DNA from: UBA724 sp964008075
Lineage (GTDB): Bacteria > Bacteroidota > Bacteroidia > Flavobacteriales > Flavobacteriaceae
DNA length: 50,318 nt
Direction: 5' to 3'
NCBI GenBank assembly: GCA_964008075.1
Contig: CAXGAP010000005.1
Coordinates: 1 to 50,318, forward strand
Of the stretch, positions 27,481 through 35,970 are shown in pieces. The stretch's first letter is position 1. The number at the start of each line of letters is the position of its first letter. Made by a program: the position numbers and the translations under genes. The notes under the pieces are model-generated. The model ran no database searches and was not told where the DNA came from. It worked only from the letters and a program-made list of their open reading frames with translations.

Positions 27481-28603
27481 AATACGTATGGGTATATTGG
27501 GTGGTGGTGGTGACTCATTTATTGGACCTGTTCACCGCATCGCCTCATCAATGTTTGATCGGTTTGAAATTGTAGGTGGTGTTTTCAACCCTAACTGGGA
27601 AGACAATTTCAGATTTGCCAAAAAAATTGGTCTAAACGAAGATCGCATCTACAAAGACCTTGAAGAACTCCTTTCAAAAGAGCATTCTCTTGCTGAAGAC
27701 AAACGTATTGAAGTCGTTTCTGTACTTACCCCAAACTTCCTTCATTTTCCCATGGCAAAAAGATTATTAGAAGAAGGTTTTCATGTGATATGCGAAAAAC
27801 CACTGACGACCAGTTACGCCGAAGCACTTGAGCTAAAGAAACTTAGGGAAGATAAACAACTTATTTTTGCTGTGACCTACACTTATTCTGGCTATCCGAT
27901 GGTTCGTCAGATGCGAAGCATGATTCAAGATGGCAAAATCGGAACTATTCAAAAAATTGATGCCCAATACTATCAAGGTTGGATTAACCCTGTCATTCAT
28001 GATCCAGAGAGTAGAAAAAAGGTGTGGCGACTACAACCCGAGAAATCAGGTCAAAGTTGCTGTATTGGTGACGTAGGAACGCATGCATTTCAGATGCTTG
28101 AATATGTTACAGGGCAACCGATTAAATCCATTCTTGCAGATTTGAATTATTTATATGAAGACAATGTAATGGATATTGATGGTACAGTTCTTCTTCGTTT
28201 AGATGGCAATGCAAAGGGAGTTTTGAGAGCGAGTCAAATTGCAACAGCCGAAGAAAACAACTTTACAGTTGCCATCTATGGAACAAAAGGACACTTGAAA
28301 TGGGCGCAAGAAAATCCCAACTATTTGTACCATGGATTGGAAGGCTCTACACTCCAGGTGCTTAAGCCTGGGCATGAGTACAATAGCGATGCAGCAACCC
28401 AATCGACCAAGCTCCCCCCCGGACACCCTGAAGGAATCTTCGATGCTATGGGAAATATCTATCATGGCGTCGCTGATGCGATAACCAATAACACTCGTGA
28501 GGGTTCATACCCAGATTTAATTGATGGCGTGCGAGGCATGCAGTTTATTGAATGCGTGATTCAATCCCATAAATCTGGAAATCAATGGACTGAAATCAAA
28601 TAA
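27467..28603 (+). CDS. Cytosolic Gfo/Idh/MocA-family oxidoreductase
   Basis: A 378-residue NAD(P)-dependent sugar oxidoreductase. The Rossmann motif GILGGGGDSFIGPVHR and the EKP signature (HVICEKPLTTSYAEALELKK) are clear, followed by the alpha/beta substrate domain (IGDVGTHAFQMLEYVTG, GTKGHLKW). No signal peptide is present. Starts at 27467 or 27473 (both ATG) overlap the permease by 14 or 8 nt. In 3-keto-glucose catabolism such enzymes (for example ThuB-type) reduce the 3-keto sugar back to glucose in the cytosol, which fits a position right after an importer. It has a Tat-exported homologue at 30890-32293. Confidence 0.88.
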   Translation: MSMAKIRMGILGGGGDSFIGPVHRIASSMFDRFEIVGGVFNPNWEDNFRFAKKIGLNEDRIYKDLEELLSKEHSLAEDKRIEVVSVLTPNFLHFPMAKRLLEEGFHVICEKPLTTSYAEALELKKLREDKQLIFAVTYTYSGYPMVRQMRSMIQDGKIGTIQKIDAQYYQGWINPVIHDPESRKKVWRLQPEKSGQSCCIGDVGTHAFQMLEYVTGQPIKSILADLNYLYEDNVMDIDGTVLLRLDGNAKGVLRASQIATAEENNFTVAIYGTKGHLKWAQENPNYLYHGLEGSTLQVLKPGHEYNSDAATQSTKLPPGHPEGIFDAMGNIYHGVADAITNNTREGSYPDLIDGVRGMQFIECVIQSHKSGNQWTEIK

Positions 28604-28610
28604 GAAAAAA

Positions 28611-29666
28611 ATGAAAACAATCAAAGGACCAGCCATATTTCTTGCACAGTTTGTCGATGACAAAGCACCTTTTAATACCCTAGATGGTATGTGTAAATGG
28701 GTATCTGATTTGGGCTACAAAGGGATTCAAATTCCAACATGGGAACATTTTTTGATTGACCTTGATCTTGCTGCTGAAAGCCAAGATTATTGTGATGAAC
28801 TCAAAGGCAAAATAAATCAGTATGGCTTAGAAATCACTGAACTATCAACTCATCTGCAAGGTCAGTTGGTTGCAGTGCATCCAGCCTATGACATTATGTT
28901 TGACAACTTTGCGCCAAAAGAATTTAAAAATAATCCAAAGGGGCGAACAGAGTGGGCGATTGAAACAGTGAAGAAAGCAGCAGTTGCAAGCCGAAGACTT
29001 GATCTTAACGCTCATGCAACTTTTTCAGGTGCTTTATTGTGGCACACTTGGCACCCATGGCCACAACGTCCACCTGGTTTGGTCGAAATGGGATTTGCCG
29101 AACTCGCAAAACGATGGCTGCCAATCTTAGATGTTTTTGAAGATAATGGTGTTGATATCTGCTATGAAATTCACCCTGGCGAAGATCTACATGATGGGGT
29201 GACTTTTGAAAGGTTTTACGATGCCACCCAACAGCACAATCGTGTTAAAATACTATACGATCCAAGTCATTTTGTTTTGCAACAACTTGACTATTTATCC
29301 TATATCGATCATTATCATGAATTTATAAAAGCTTTTCATGTAAAGGATTCAGAATTTAATCCAAATGGAAAAAAAGGTGCCTTTGGTGGATATGAAGATT
29401 GGCAAAACAGAGCCGGAAGATATCGATCTATTGGGGATGGTCAAATCGACTTTAAAGCGATATTTTCTAAACTCACTGAATATGGCTGTGATGTTTGGGC
29501 TGTTATGGAATGGGAATGCTGTATCAAAAGCCCTGAGCAAGGAGCCAAGGAAGGTGCAGAATTTATACAAAAACATATCATCCAAACAACTGATAAAAAG
29601 TTTGATGATTTTGCTGGCGCAAAATTGGATGAAAAAAAATTAAAATCAATTTTAAATCTTAAATAA
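28611..29666 (+). CDS. Cytosolic sugar isomerase/epimerase TIM barrel
   Basis: A 351-residue xylose-isomerase-like TIM barrel without signal peptide. Candidate metal ligands are in CYEIHPGED, LYDPSHFVLQ, AFHVKDSEF and VMEWECC: a Glu-Asp-His-Glu set as in inosose dehydratase and D-tagatose/psicose 3-epimerase relatives. It follows the Gfo/Idh gene by 7 nt and overlaps the DUF1080 gene by one base (TAATG). Such paired TIM-barrel and Gfo/Idh enzymes catalyse successive steps on cyclic keto sugars or inositols; the exact substrate here is unknown. Confidence 0.87.
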   Translation: MKTIKGPAIFLAQFVDDKAPFNTLDGMCKWVSDLGYKGIQIPTWEHFLIDLDLAAESQDYCDELKGKINQYGLEITELSTHLQGQLVAVHPAYDIMFDNFAPKEFKNNPKGRTEWAIETVKKAAVASRRLDLNAHATFSGALLWHTWHPWPQRPPGLVEMGFAELAKRWLPILDVFEDNGVDICYEIHPGEDLHDGVTFERFYDATQQHNRVKILYDPSHFVLQQLDYLSYIDHYHEFIKAFHVKDSEFNPNGKKGAFGGYEDWQNRAGRYRSIGDGQIDFKAIFSKLTEYGCDVWAVMEWECCIKSPEQGAKEGAEFIQKHIIQTTDKKFDDFAGAKLDEKKLKSILNLK

Positions 29667-30403
29667 TGAATCCTTTAATTTACATATTTACATTCATTCT
29701 TTTAGTTGGTTGTAACCCCACTAAAAAACAAAAGAAAGAAGCAAACAACAACGAAACCGAATGGGTCTCGTTGTTTGATGGTGAGACCTTGAACGGATGG
29801 CATATTTACAATGGCGGTGTTCCAGAAAAATTTTGGACAGCTGAAGAAGGTGTATTGAAATTTAATCCTCCAACAGAAAAAAAAGATAAGGGTCGTTCCT
29901 ATAACATTGTAACTGACGACGAGTACACAAATTTTGAGCTTTCAATTGAGTGGAAAATTTCAGAAGGTGGTAATAGTGGTATTTTTTGGGGAGTGGTCGA
30001 GGATCCAGATTTATCAGAGCCTTACTACACAGGACCTGAAGTACAAATACTGGATATTGATAAGGCGAAATACGATTCTTCACGTGAGAAAGAAGATGAA
30101 TTCTATCAACCAGGTGCATTGTACGACTTGTCTAGACCATCAGAACAAGTCGCGAAGCCTGCAGGAATGTGGAACCATGTTGTCATTCATATTAATCATG
30201 AGAAAAATCATGGCCATGTGGTGCTGAACTCTGTTAAAATTCATGAGTTTCCAATCAATGGGGTGCAATGGGAGAAAATGATTGCTGGTTCCAAATTTAA
30301 AGACTGGAGCAAGTTTGGCACTTATAAAACAGGAAAGATTGGACTTCAAGATCATGGGAATCCAGTTGCATTTAAAAACATTAAAATCAAAAATTTACGA
30401 TAA
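29666..30403 (+). CDS. DUF1080 (3-keto-glycoside hydrolase family) lipoprotein
   Basis: A 245-residue concanavalin-like beta-sandwich lipoprotein (lipobox LVGC). Diagnostic stretches are WVSLFDGETLNGWHIYNGG, FELSIEWKISEGGNSGIFWG, GPEVQILD, YDL, GMWNHVVI and GKIGLQDHGNPVAFKNIKI. The family, PF06439, is now associated with cleavage of 3-keto-glycosides made by GMC or Gfo/Idh oxidoreductases. The EVQILD acidic pair, the central arginine region and the QDHG stretch line the conserved pocket. Anchored outside the inner membrane, it could cleave products of the GMC dehydrogenase before import. It is translationally coupled to the preceding isomerase gene. Confidence 0.9.
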   Translation: MNPLIYIFTFILLVGCNPTKKQKKEANNNETEWVSLFDGETLNGWHIYNGGVPEKFWTAEEGVLKFNPPTEKKDKGRSYNIVTDDEYTNFELSIEWKISEGGNSGIFWGVVEDPDLSEPYYTGPEVQILDIDKAKYDSSREKEDEFYQPGALYDLSRPSEQVAKPAGMWNHVVIHINHEKNHGHVVLNSVKIHEFPINGVQWEKMIAGSKFKDWSKFGTYKTGKIGLQDHGNPVAFKNIKIKNLR

Positions 30404-30405
30404 CC

Positions 30406-30876
30406 TTGAAAAAAATACTATTATTTCTAGCCGTAGTATTGATCTCATGTGGTCAGGAAAAAAAAACAGAAAAGAAGAAGGCTACTTATGGTCAAGTAAG
30501 TATTGCTACTTCCCAAAAAGATGAAAGTACAAGTTCGTCTTCACAGGTTGATTTAACGAATTATGGTATTGGGCCTGTAAAAGATCTCGTTTTTTCAGAT
30601 ATTGATGATAAAATGGTGCAGCTAGGAAAGCAACTTTATGATCAAAAATGCACTGCTTGCCACAAGTTTGACAAGCGTTATATCGGGCCAGCGCTAAATG
30701 GTCTTTACGATCGTAGAAGCCCTTCGTGGGTCATGAACATCATGCTCAACCCAATTGAGATGGTCAAAAAAGATCCCGTTGCCATGCAGTTACTTGAAGA
30801 ATACAACAATGTCATTATGTATAATCAAAATCTGACTTACGATGAGGCAAGGGCAATAGCAGAATACTTGCGTTGA
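30406..30876 (+). CDS. Monohaem c-type cytochrome lipoprotein
   Basis: A 156-residue exported cytochrome c. The lipobox is LISC, followed by a charged, Ser-rich linker of about 40 residues. The haem attachment motif is C82-T-A-C-H86 (KCTACHKFDKRYIGPALNGL) and M138 (NVIMYNQNLT) is the likely axial ligand. Translation appears to start at a TTG two bases after the DUF1080 stop; no ATG is suitably placed. Its operon position suggests that it carries electrons from a periplasmic sugar dehydrogenase, most likely the GMC complex at 32497-34828, towards the terminal oxidase. It is much smaller than the three-haem cytochromes of FAD-glucose dehydrogenase complexes. Confidence 0.9.
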   Translation: MKKILLFLAVVLISCGQEKKTEKKKATYGQVSIATSQKDESTSSSSQVDLTNYGIGPVKDLVFSDIDDKMVQLGKQLYDQKCTACHKFDKRYIGPALNGLYDRRSPSWVMNIMLNPIEMVKKDPVAMQLLEEYNNVIMYNQNLTYDEARAIAEYLR

Positions 30877-30889
30877 ATAAAATGTTCTT

Positions 30890-32293
30890 CTATTTATAAT
30901 TTACATCTAATTTCCAACCATCCCTATAACTTCCCCGTATGATGTGGTCGAGGTCTGGTCGATTGATCACACGCATATTTTTTCCATCCCATTTCAACTT
31001 TCGTGGTGGCGATTCATCCCAAGCCTTTTGTTGTTGTTGAGAATTATAAATAGCCAAATTCCCCATCAATATAATTTCTGTTAATTTACCACCTGAAGCA
31101 AAATCGGACTTTGCTGAACCACCATTAATACAGGCTTCAACAAAATCTAACGCATGCGATTTTGACGCGATAGCTTTGGAAGCTTTTTCTTTTATTAATT
31201 TTGGGATTCCATTTTTCTTGTTCTTGAGAAATAGTCTTGGATTACGAGAATAAAAATCTGCAATGATGATTCCTTTTTCTCCATAAATGATTGTGCCTCC
31301 GCCTGATGCTCCAAGTTTTTCGTTTAAGTCTAAGCCCTCAGGGTGATTTGGTAAAATTCCTCCATCATACCAATTGAGATTTACAACACTATCATCAATT
31401 TCAAATTGCATTTGAACTTTACTGCTTGCGGGGAAAGTGATCAAGTTTTCAGCTCGCTTAAAGTCATCGATCCAAAATTCAGTATTGCTTGACTCTACAC
31501 TAATAGGAAAGTCAAGATCTAAAGCATTGAAAGGTGTTTCGATAATATGACAACCCATATCACCCAATGCCCCAGTTCCAAAATCCCAATAACTTCTCCA
31601 TTTGAAAGGAAGGTATGCTGGACTGTATGGTCGATAAGCTGAGGGGCCTAACCATTGATCCCAATTGAGGGTTTCTGGAACCTCTGCTTCTTTTGGCAGG
31701 TTGCTAAAACCTTGTGGCCAAACTGGACGATTTGTCCAGCAATCAATTGTTGTGACTTTGCCAATATCTCCTTTGTCAATCCAACCTTTAATAATTTTTG
31801 CCCCACCATCAGAAACCCCTTGATTTCCCATTTGGGTTACGATTTTTTCTTCTTGTGCTGTTTCTGCCATTAAACGAGCCTCATAGATATTATGAGTCAA
31901 TGGCTTTTCAACATAAGCATGTTTTTTTGCACACATAAACGGTAGCGAAATACATGCATGCGTATGATCCGGAGTAGCAACCATTATTGCATCAATTTCG
32001 TTGAGATGTTTGTCATACACATCTCTAAAGTCTTGGTAATAATGAGCATTTGGATAGGCATTAATGGTGTTAATTGCTTGATTGCGATCAACATCACAAA
32101 GAGAAACAATCCGAACTTTAGTTGTAGCTTCAAGTGCTTGTATAAGACTCTCACCTCGGCCGCCAACGCCAAAACAAGAAAGATATAACAAATCACTTGG
32201 CGCTGTGTGTTGTTTCCCCAACACAAATGATGGTACAATTGTGAATGCCAAAGAGCTTGCACCAGCTTGTTTTAAAAACGATCTTCTTTTCAT
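30890..32293 (-). CDS. Tat-exported Gfo/Idh/MocA-family oxidoreductase
   Basis: A 467-residue protein with a classic twin-arginine signal (MKRRSFLKQAGASSLAFTIV), implying export in folded form with its nicotinamide cofactor. The Rossmann region reads LSCFGVGGRGESLIQ, with ATPDHTH and the EKP motif HAYVEKPLTHNIYEARLMAE. A long C-terminal domain contains the GDMGCHIIETPF histidine region. Exported members of this family (for example glycosidase-like GH109 and 3-keto-glucose enzymes) act on glycosides with a tightly bound NAD. It is convergent with the cytochrome gene (14 nt) and divergent from the GMC gene, so it has its own promoter in 32294-32496. Confidence 0.9.
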   Translation of the reverse strand: MKRRSFLKQAGASSLAFTIVPSFVLGKQHTAPSDLLYLSCFGVGGRGESLIQALEATTKVRIVSLCDVDRNQAINTINAYPNAHYYQDFRDVYDKHLNEIDAIMVATPDHTHACISLPFMCAKKHAYVEKPLTHNIYEARLMAETAQEEKIVTQMGNQGVSDGGAKIIKGWIDKGDIGKVTTIDCWTNRPVWPQGFSNLPKEAEVPETLNWDQWLGPSAYRPYSPAYLPFKWRSYWDFGTGALGDMGCHIIETPFNALDLDFPISVESSNTEFWIDDFKRAENLITFPASSKVQMQFEIDDSVVNLNWYDGGILPNHPEGLDLNEKLGASGGGTIIYGEKGIIIADFYSRNPRLFLKNKKNGIPKLIKEKASKAIASKSHALDFVEACINGGSAKSDFASGGKLTEIILMGNLAIYNSQQQQKAWDESPPRKLKWDGKNMRVINRPDLDHIIRGSYRDGWKLDVNYK

Positions 32294-32496
32294 GGAATAA
32301 TTTTAAACAGACTAAAATTCATAATCATAAAAATTGGAATAGTCAAATTGAATTTACAAATTAGTAAAGTTTTTTTTAAATACTTTTAATTCATAAATAT
32401 TTTTCTACATTAGAGAATATGAAACCTACAACTACAGTCTAAAAATTATTGTAAGTTTATGTGCTTAAAATTTAAAATCATTTAACTCAATAGTGA

Positions 32497-34200
32497 ATGA
32501 ATCTAGGTAATGAAACAACATTTGATGCCATTGTTGTTGGTACAGGCATAAGTGGTGGCTGGGCAGCAAAAGAGCTCACAGAAAAAGGTTTAAAAACCTT
32601 GGTTTTAGAAAGAGGGCCTATGGTTCGTCATATTGAAGACTATCCAACCATGAATATGGATGCATGGGATTTTGAACATGGGAATGTTATTACGAAAGAA
32701 ACCAAAAAACGTCAAGCCAAACAAAGCAGAACTGGTTATACGACTAAAGAGGCAACCAAACACTTTTTTGTCGATGACATTGATCATCCATACAATGAGG
32801 ATAAATGTTTTGATTGGATCCGAGGGTATCATGTTGGTGGTCGATCTCTACTTTGGGGCAGACACAGTTACCGACTGAGTGATTATGATTTTGAAGCCAA
32901 TGCTAAAGACGGCATCGCCGTTGACTGGCCCATTCGTTATAAAGATATTGCGCCTTGGTATTCTTATGTGGAGAAGCATGTTGGAATTTCAGGTGAAAAA
33001 TTAGGTTTACCTCAACTGCCTGACAGTGAGTTTTTGAAACCAATGGAGCTAAAGTGCACAGAAAAGCACCTTAGAGAGGCATTGAAAAAAAATTATTCAA
33101 ATCGAGTCCTTACCATGGGTAGAATGGCTCATGTGACTGAGGGCTCAAAACCAGGTGCTGGTCGCATAAGCTGTCAATATAGAAATCGCTGTTCTAGAGG
33201 TTGTCCGTTTGGTTCTTATTTCAGTAGCCAATCCTCTACCCTTCCGATGGCTGAGGCGACTGGAAACATGACATTAAGACCAAATTCTATTGTGTATGAA
33301 GTCGTCTTTGATCCCGAAACCAAAAAAGCATCAGGAGTGAAAGTAATCGATAGGGAAACAAATATGACATATAACTACAATGCTAAAATCATATTTCTCT
33401 GTGCATCAGCAGTAGCTTCAACATCGATACTCATGCAATCAAAATCAAGATACTTTCCAGAGGGTATGGGCAATCGCTCGGGCGAGCTCGGTCACAACAT
33501 CATGGACCATCACTTTAAAGCAGGTGCTTACGCTACATTTGATGGTTTTCAAGACCAGTATTACACAGGAAATCGCCCAGGTAATTTTATTATTCCACGA
33601 TTTAGAAACTTGGGAGGCGACACAAATCATACAGACTTTATCAGAGGATATGGCTATTATGGCAATAGCGAACGCGACGTATGGCCGCAACCAGTAAAGG
33701 AAATGGGCTATGGGGCAGATTTTAAACGTGCGATGCTCAAACCTGGTGACTGGTCAATTGACATGAATGCCTTTGGAGAGATACTGCCCTACCACGAAAA
33801 CAAGATGTATTTGGATTATGACAACAAGGATAAGTGGGGACTGCCAACCGTTACTTTTGATGCTGAGATAAAGGAAAATGAACTTGCAATGAGAAAGGAC
33901 ATGAAGTCTCAAGCAGTTGAAATGTTGGAGACTGCTGGTTTCAAGAATGTTAAAGCTTTCGATGATGAATATTCACTAGGACTGGGAATTCATGAAATGG
34001 GAACTGCAAGAATGGGTAAAGATCCAAAAACCTCGGTTCTCAATGCCTTTAATCAGCTTCATGAAGTGCCAAATGTATTTGTAACAGACGGTGCATGTAT
34101 GACATCTGGTGGAAATCAAAACCCATCTCTAACCTATATGGCATTGACTGCACGGGCAGCAAACTACGCTGTCAATCAGATAAATAATAGAAATTTATAA
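32497..34200 (+). CDS. GMC-family FAD sugar dehydrogenase, catalytic subunit
   Basis: A 567-residue flavoprotein of the glucose-methanol-choline family, LacA/gluconate-dehydrogenase-like. FAD binding is seen in DAIVVGTGISGGWAAKEL and the C-terminal FVTDGACMTSGGNQNPSLT. H499 in LGIHEMGTARMG lies in the catalytic region. Three cysteines, C226-x5-C232-x3-C236 (SCQYRNRCSRGCPFG), match the spacing of the [3Fe-4S] ligands of Burkholderia FAD-glucose dehydrogenase. It has no signal of its own; in this class it is exported by piggy-backing on the Tat signal of the small subunit, which is encoded 4 nt downstream. Related complexes oxidise glucosides and lactose at C3. Substrate is inferred from the DUF1080 and isomerase neighbours. 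Confidence 0.9.
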   Translation: MNLGNETTFDAIVVGTGISGGWAAKELTEKGLKTLVLERGPMVRHIEDYPTMNMDAWDFEHGNVITKETKKRQAKQSRTGYTTKEATKHFFVDDIDHPYNEDKCFDWIRGYHVGGRSLLWGRHSYRLSDYDFEANAKDGIAVDWPIRYKDIAPWYSYVEKHVGISGEKLGLPQLPDSEFLKPMELKCTEKHLREALKKNYSNRVLTMGRMAHVTEGSKPGAGRISCQYRNRCSRGCPFGSYFSSQSSTLPMAEATGNMTLRPNSIVYEVVFDPETKKASGVKVIDRETNMTYNYNAKIIFLCASAVASTSILMQSKSRYFPEGMGNRSGELGHNIMDHHFKAGAYATFDGFQDQYYTGNRPGNFIIPRFRNLGGDTNHTDFIRGYGYYGNSERDVWPQPVKEMGYGADFKRAMLKPGDWSIDMNAFGEILPYHENKMYLDYDNKDKWGLPTVTFDAEIKENELAMRKDMKSQAVEMLETAGFKNVKAFDDEYSLGLGIHEMGTARMGKDPKTSVLNAFNQLHEVPNVFVTDGACMTSGGNQNPSLTYMALTARAANYAVNQINNRNL

Positions 34201-34204
34201 TCCC

Positions 34205-34828
34205 ATGAATAGGAGAAATGCTTTAAAAAATTTAGGATTATCATTTGGTGCCATAGCAGTAACCCCATCTATCATCAGTATGATGCAAAGTTGTACAAGC
34301 TCCTCTTCAGTTTTCCGACCAAAAGTTTTTTCCAAAAAACAATTCAAATACGTTGAAAAGATACTTAACCTTATCTTACCACAAACTGAAGATGGTATTC
34401 CCGGCGCATCGGAGCTTGGGTTGGCAGAATTTGTCGATAACTATCTTCATGGGGTCTTTGGCAATAAGCAAGTAAGTCTACTCTGTTTAAGCCTTGACTC
34501 ACTCATTCAAGACATAGATGAAAGTGATGATCCTGAGAATTTGAATCACTTTCTGAGCAATTATTTCAAAGCTTCAAAAGATGATGAGGAATCTTGGAAT
34601 TCTGAGCTCAACGCAGTAGCAGATGGTACACTTATGCCTAAAGATATTGGTGTTGAATCAAAGAGTTATTTGGCACTCACATCACTTAGAGACTTGGCGA
34701 TATATGCTTTTCGGATCAATCTAATCATCGTAACAGAGCACTTGCATCATGTCCCGATCCCAGGTCAGCAAAAGGGCTGTATTTCTTTGTCCGAAGCTAC
34801 TGGCGGAAAGCTTCACGGCCCTCGTTAA
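34205..34828 (+). CDS. Gluconate 2-dehydrogenase subunit 3 family, Tat-exported small subunit
   Basis: A 207-residue partner of the GMC protein. The N-terminus MNRRNALKNLGLSFGAIAVT is a twin-arginine signal, and a cysteine follows at MMQSC, so it may also be lipidated. The mature part has the subunit-3 signatures FKYVEKILNLILPQTEDG, IPGASELGLAEFVDNY and a C-terminal YPIPGQ-like VPIPGQQKGC segment. It lies 4 nt behind the catalytic subunit. In homologous complexes this chain carries the pair through the Tat system and docks it to a cytochrome c. Confidence 0.9.
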   Translation: MNRRNALKNLGLSFGAIAVTPSIISMMQSCTSSSSVFRPKVFSKKQFKYVEKILNLILPQTEDGIPGASELGLAEFVDNYLHGVFGNKQVSLLCLSLDSLIQDIDESDDPENLNHFLSNYFKASKDDEESWNSELNAVADGTLMPKDIGVESKSYLALTSLRDLAIYAFRINLIIVTEHLHHVPIPGQQKGCISLSEATGGKLHGPR

Positions 34829-34908
34829 AGTTTTTAATCTTTTCTTTTTTCAACTCAAAAGCTGATCTAGTAATTGAATTTACAAGCCAATTCTATGTCT
34901 AAAATGAA

Positions 34909-34916
34909 TATATTTG
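34909..34916 (+). promoter_or_regulatory. -7 promoter element (TATATTTG) for the GlpF-like gene
   Basis: An exact TAnnTTTG match 54 nt before the ATG of the channel gene, in a 142-nt spacer after the dehydrogenase small subunit. It indicates an independent promoter for the channel. No terminator hairpin is evident after 34828. Confidence 0.5.
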
Positions 34917-34970
34917 TTACCTAATAAGATCGTTTTTCGTCAGTCAATAAAAACAAAATAATAATTAAAA

Positions 34971-35717
34971 ATGTCACCCTTTTTAGCTGAATTCATTGGC
35001 ACTGCTGTTTTACTTTTTTTGGGTATTGGCGTTGTTGCAAATGTTTCTTTGAATAGAACAAAAGCTTTTGGATCAAACCCAGCTGGGAAATGGATTTTGA
35101 TTACCACTGCTTGGGGATTTGCTGTGTTTTTTGGCGTAATTGTTTCTGGATCCTACAGTGGAGCACACCTAAACCCCGCTGTAACGGTTGGATTTGCAAT
35201 TGCCGATAAGTTTGCATGGTCTCATGTACCTGAGTACCTACTTGCACAACTTCTTGGCGCCATGCTGGGTGCTGCGGTTGCATATCTATTTTATAACGAT
35301 CATATCCGGTCAACAACTGATGAAAATATCATCAGAGGGTGCTTTTCCACTGAACCAGCCATTAGGAACTATGCGAACAATTTTTTTAGCGAATGTGCAG
35401 GTACGTTTATGCTTGTGTTCTTGATTTTTTTTATTGCAAGCCCTATCCTGACCATTGATGGATTAGACGATATTCAGTATGGAATCGGGTCGATGGATGC
35501 CTTTCCTGTAGGTGTTCTTGTTTGGCTTATTGGAATGACACTTGGCGGCACAACTAGTTATGCGATTAACCCCGCTCGTGATTTGGGTCCACGTATTGTA
35601 TATGTATTATTTCGAGGAAAAAAAGCGGAGCCTGATTGGTCCTACTCATGGATACCCGTTTTGGGTCCTCTTACAGGTGGGCTTTTGGCTGGACTTGCCT
35701 ACTCATTTTTAATTTGA
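34971..35717 (+). CDS. GlpF-type aquaglyceroporin (MIP family)
   Basis: A 248-residue inner-membrane channel with six helices and both NPA boxes: GAHLNPAVTVG and AINPARDLGPR. The aspartate after the second NPAR is the mark of glycerol/polyol facilitators rather than water-selective aquaporins. No glycerol kinase or glycerol-3-phosphate dehydrogenase is adjacent. It follows the sugar dehydrogenase genes on the same strand but has its own likely promoter, so a functional link to that pathway is only suggested. It is convergent with the NifU-like gene, 12 nt apart. Confidence 0.9.
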   Translation: MSPFLAEFIGTAVLLFLGIGVVANVSLNRTKAFGSNPAGKWILITTAWGFAVFFGVIVSGSYSGAHLNPAVTVGFAIADKFAWSHVPEYLLAQLLGAMLGAAVAYLFYNDHIRSTTDENIIRGCFSTEPAIRNYANNFFSECAGTFMLVFLIFFIASPILTIDGLDDIQYGIGSMDAFPVGVLVWLIGMTLGGTTSYAINPARDLGPRIVYVLFRGKKAEPDWSYSWIPVLGPLTGGLLAGLAYSFLI

Positions 35718-35729
35718 TAAAGACTAAAA

Positions 35730-35960
35730 TCAATTCACTTTAACCACCTTTTTGATCTGTGGAGCATATTTCTTTATGGTTGTCTCAACACCCAACTGCA
35801 AGGTCATTTGATTGACACTACAAGAAATGCAATTTCCCTCTAGTTCGACAATAACAGTGTCTCCTTCAATGGCAACCAACGATATATTTCCACCATCGTT
35901 GACCAAAAAAGGGCGAATTTCTTCCAGTGCTTGTTCTACTTGTTCTTTTAATTCTACCAT
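35730..35960 (-). CDS. NifU C-terminal-domain Fe-S scaffold protein
   Basis: A 76-residue Nfu-type protein. Its CxxC motif (EGNCISCSVNQMTLQLGVE) binds a labile [4Fe-4S] cluster for delivery to apoproteins, and LVNDGGNISLVAIEGD is the family signature. The ATG at 35960 is preferred over a TTG two codons upstream. It lies 10 nt behind the Mrp gene on the same strand, forming an iron-sulfur assembly pair. Confidence 0.92.
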   Translation of the reverse strand: MVELKEQVEQALEEIRPFLVNDGGNISLVAIEGDTVIVELEGNCISCSVNQMTLQLGVETTIKKYAPQIKKVVKVN

Positions 35961-35970
35961 ATTCAAAATA

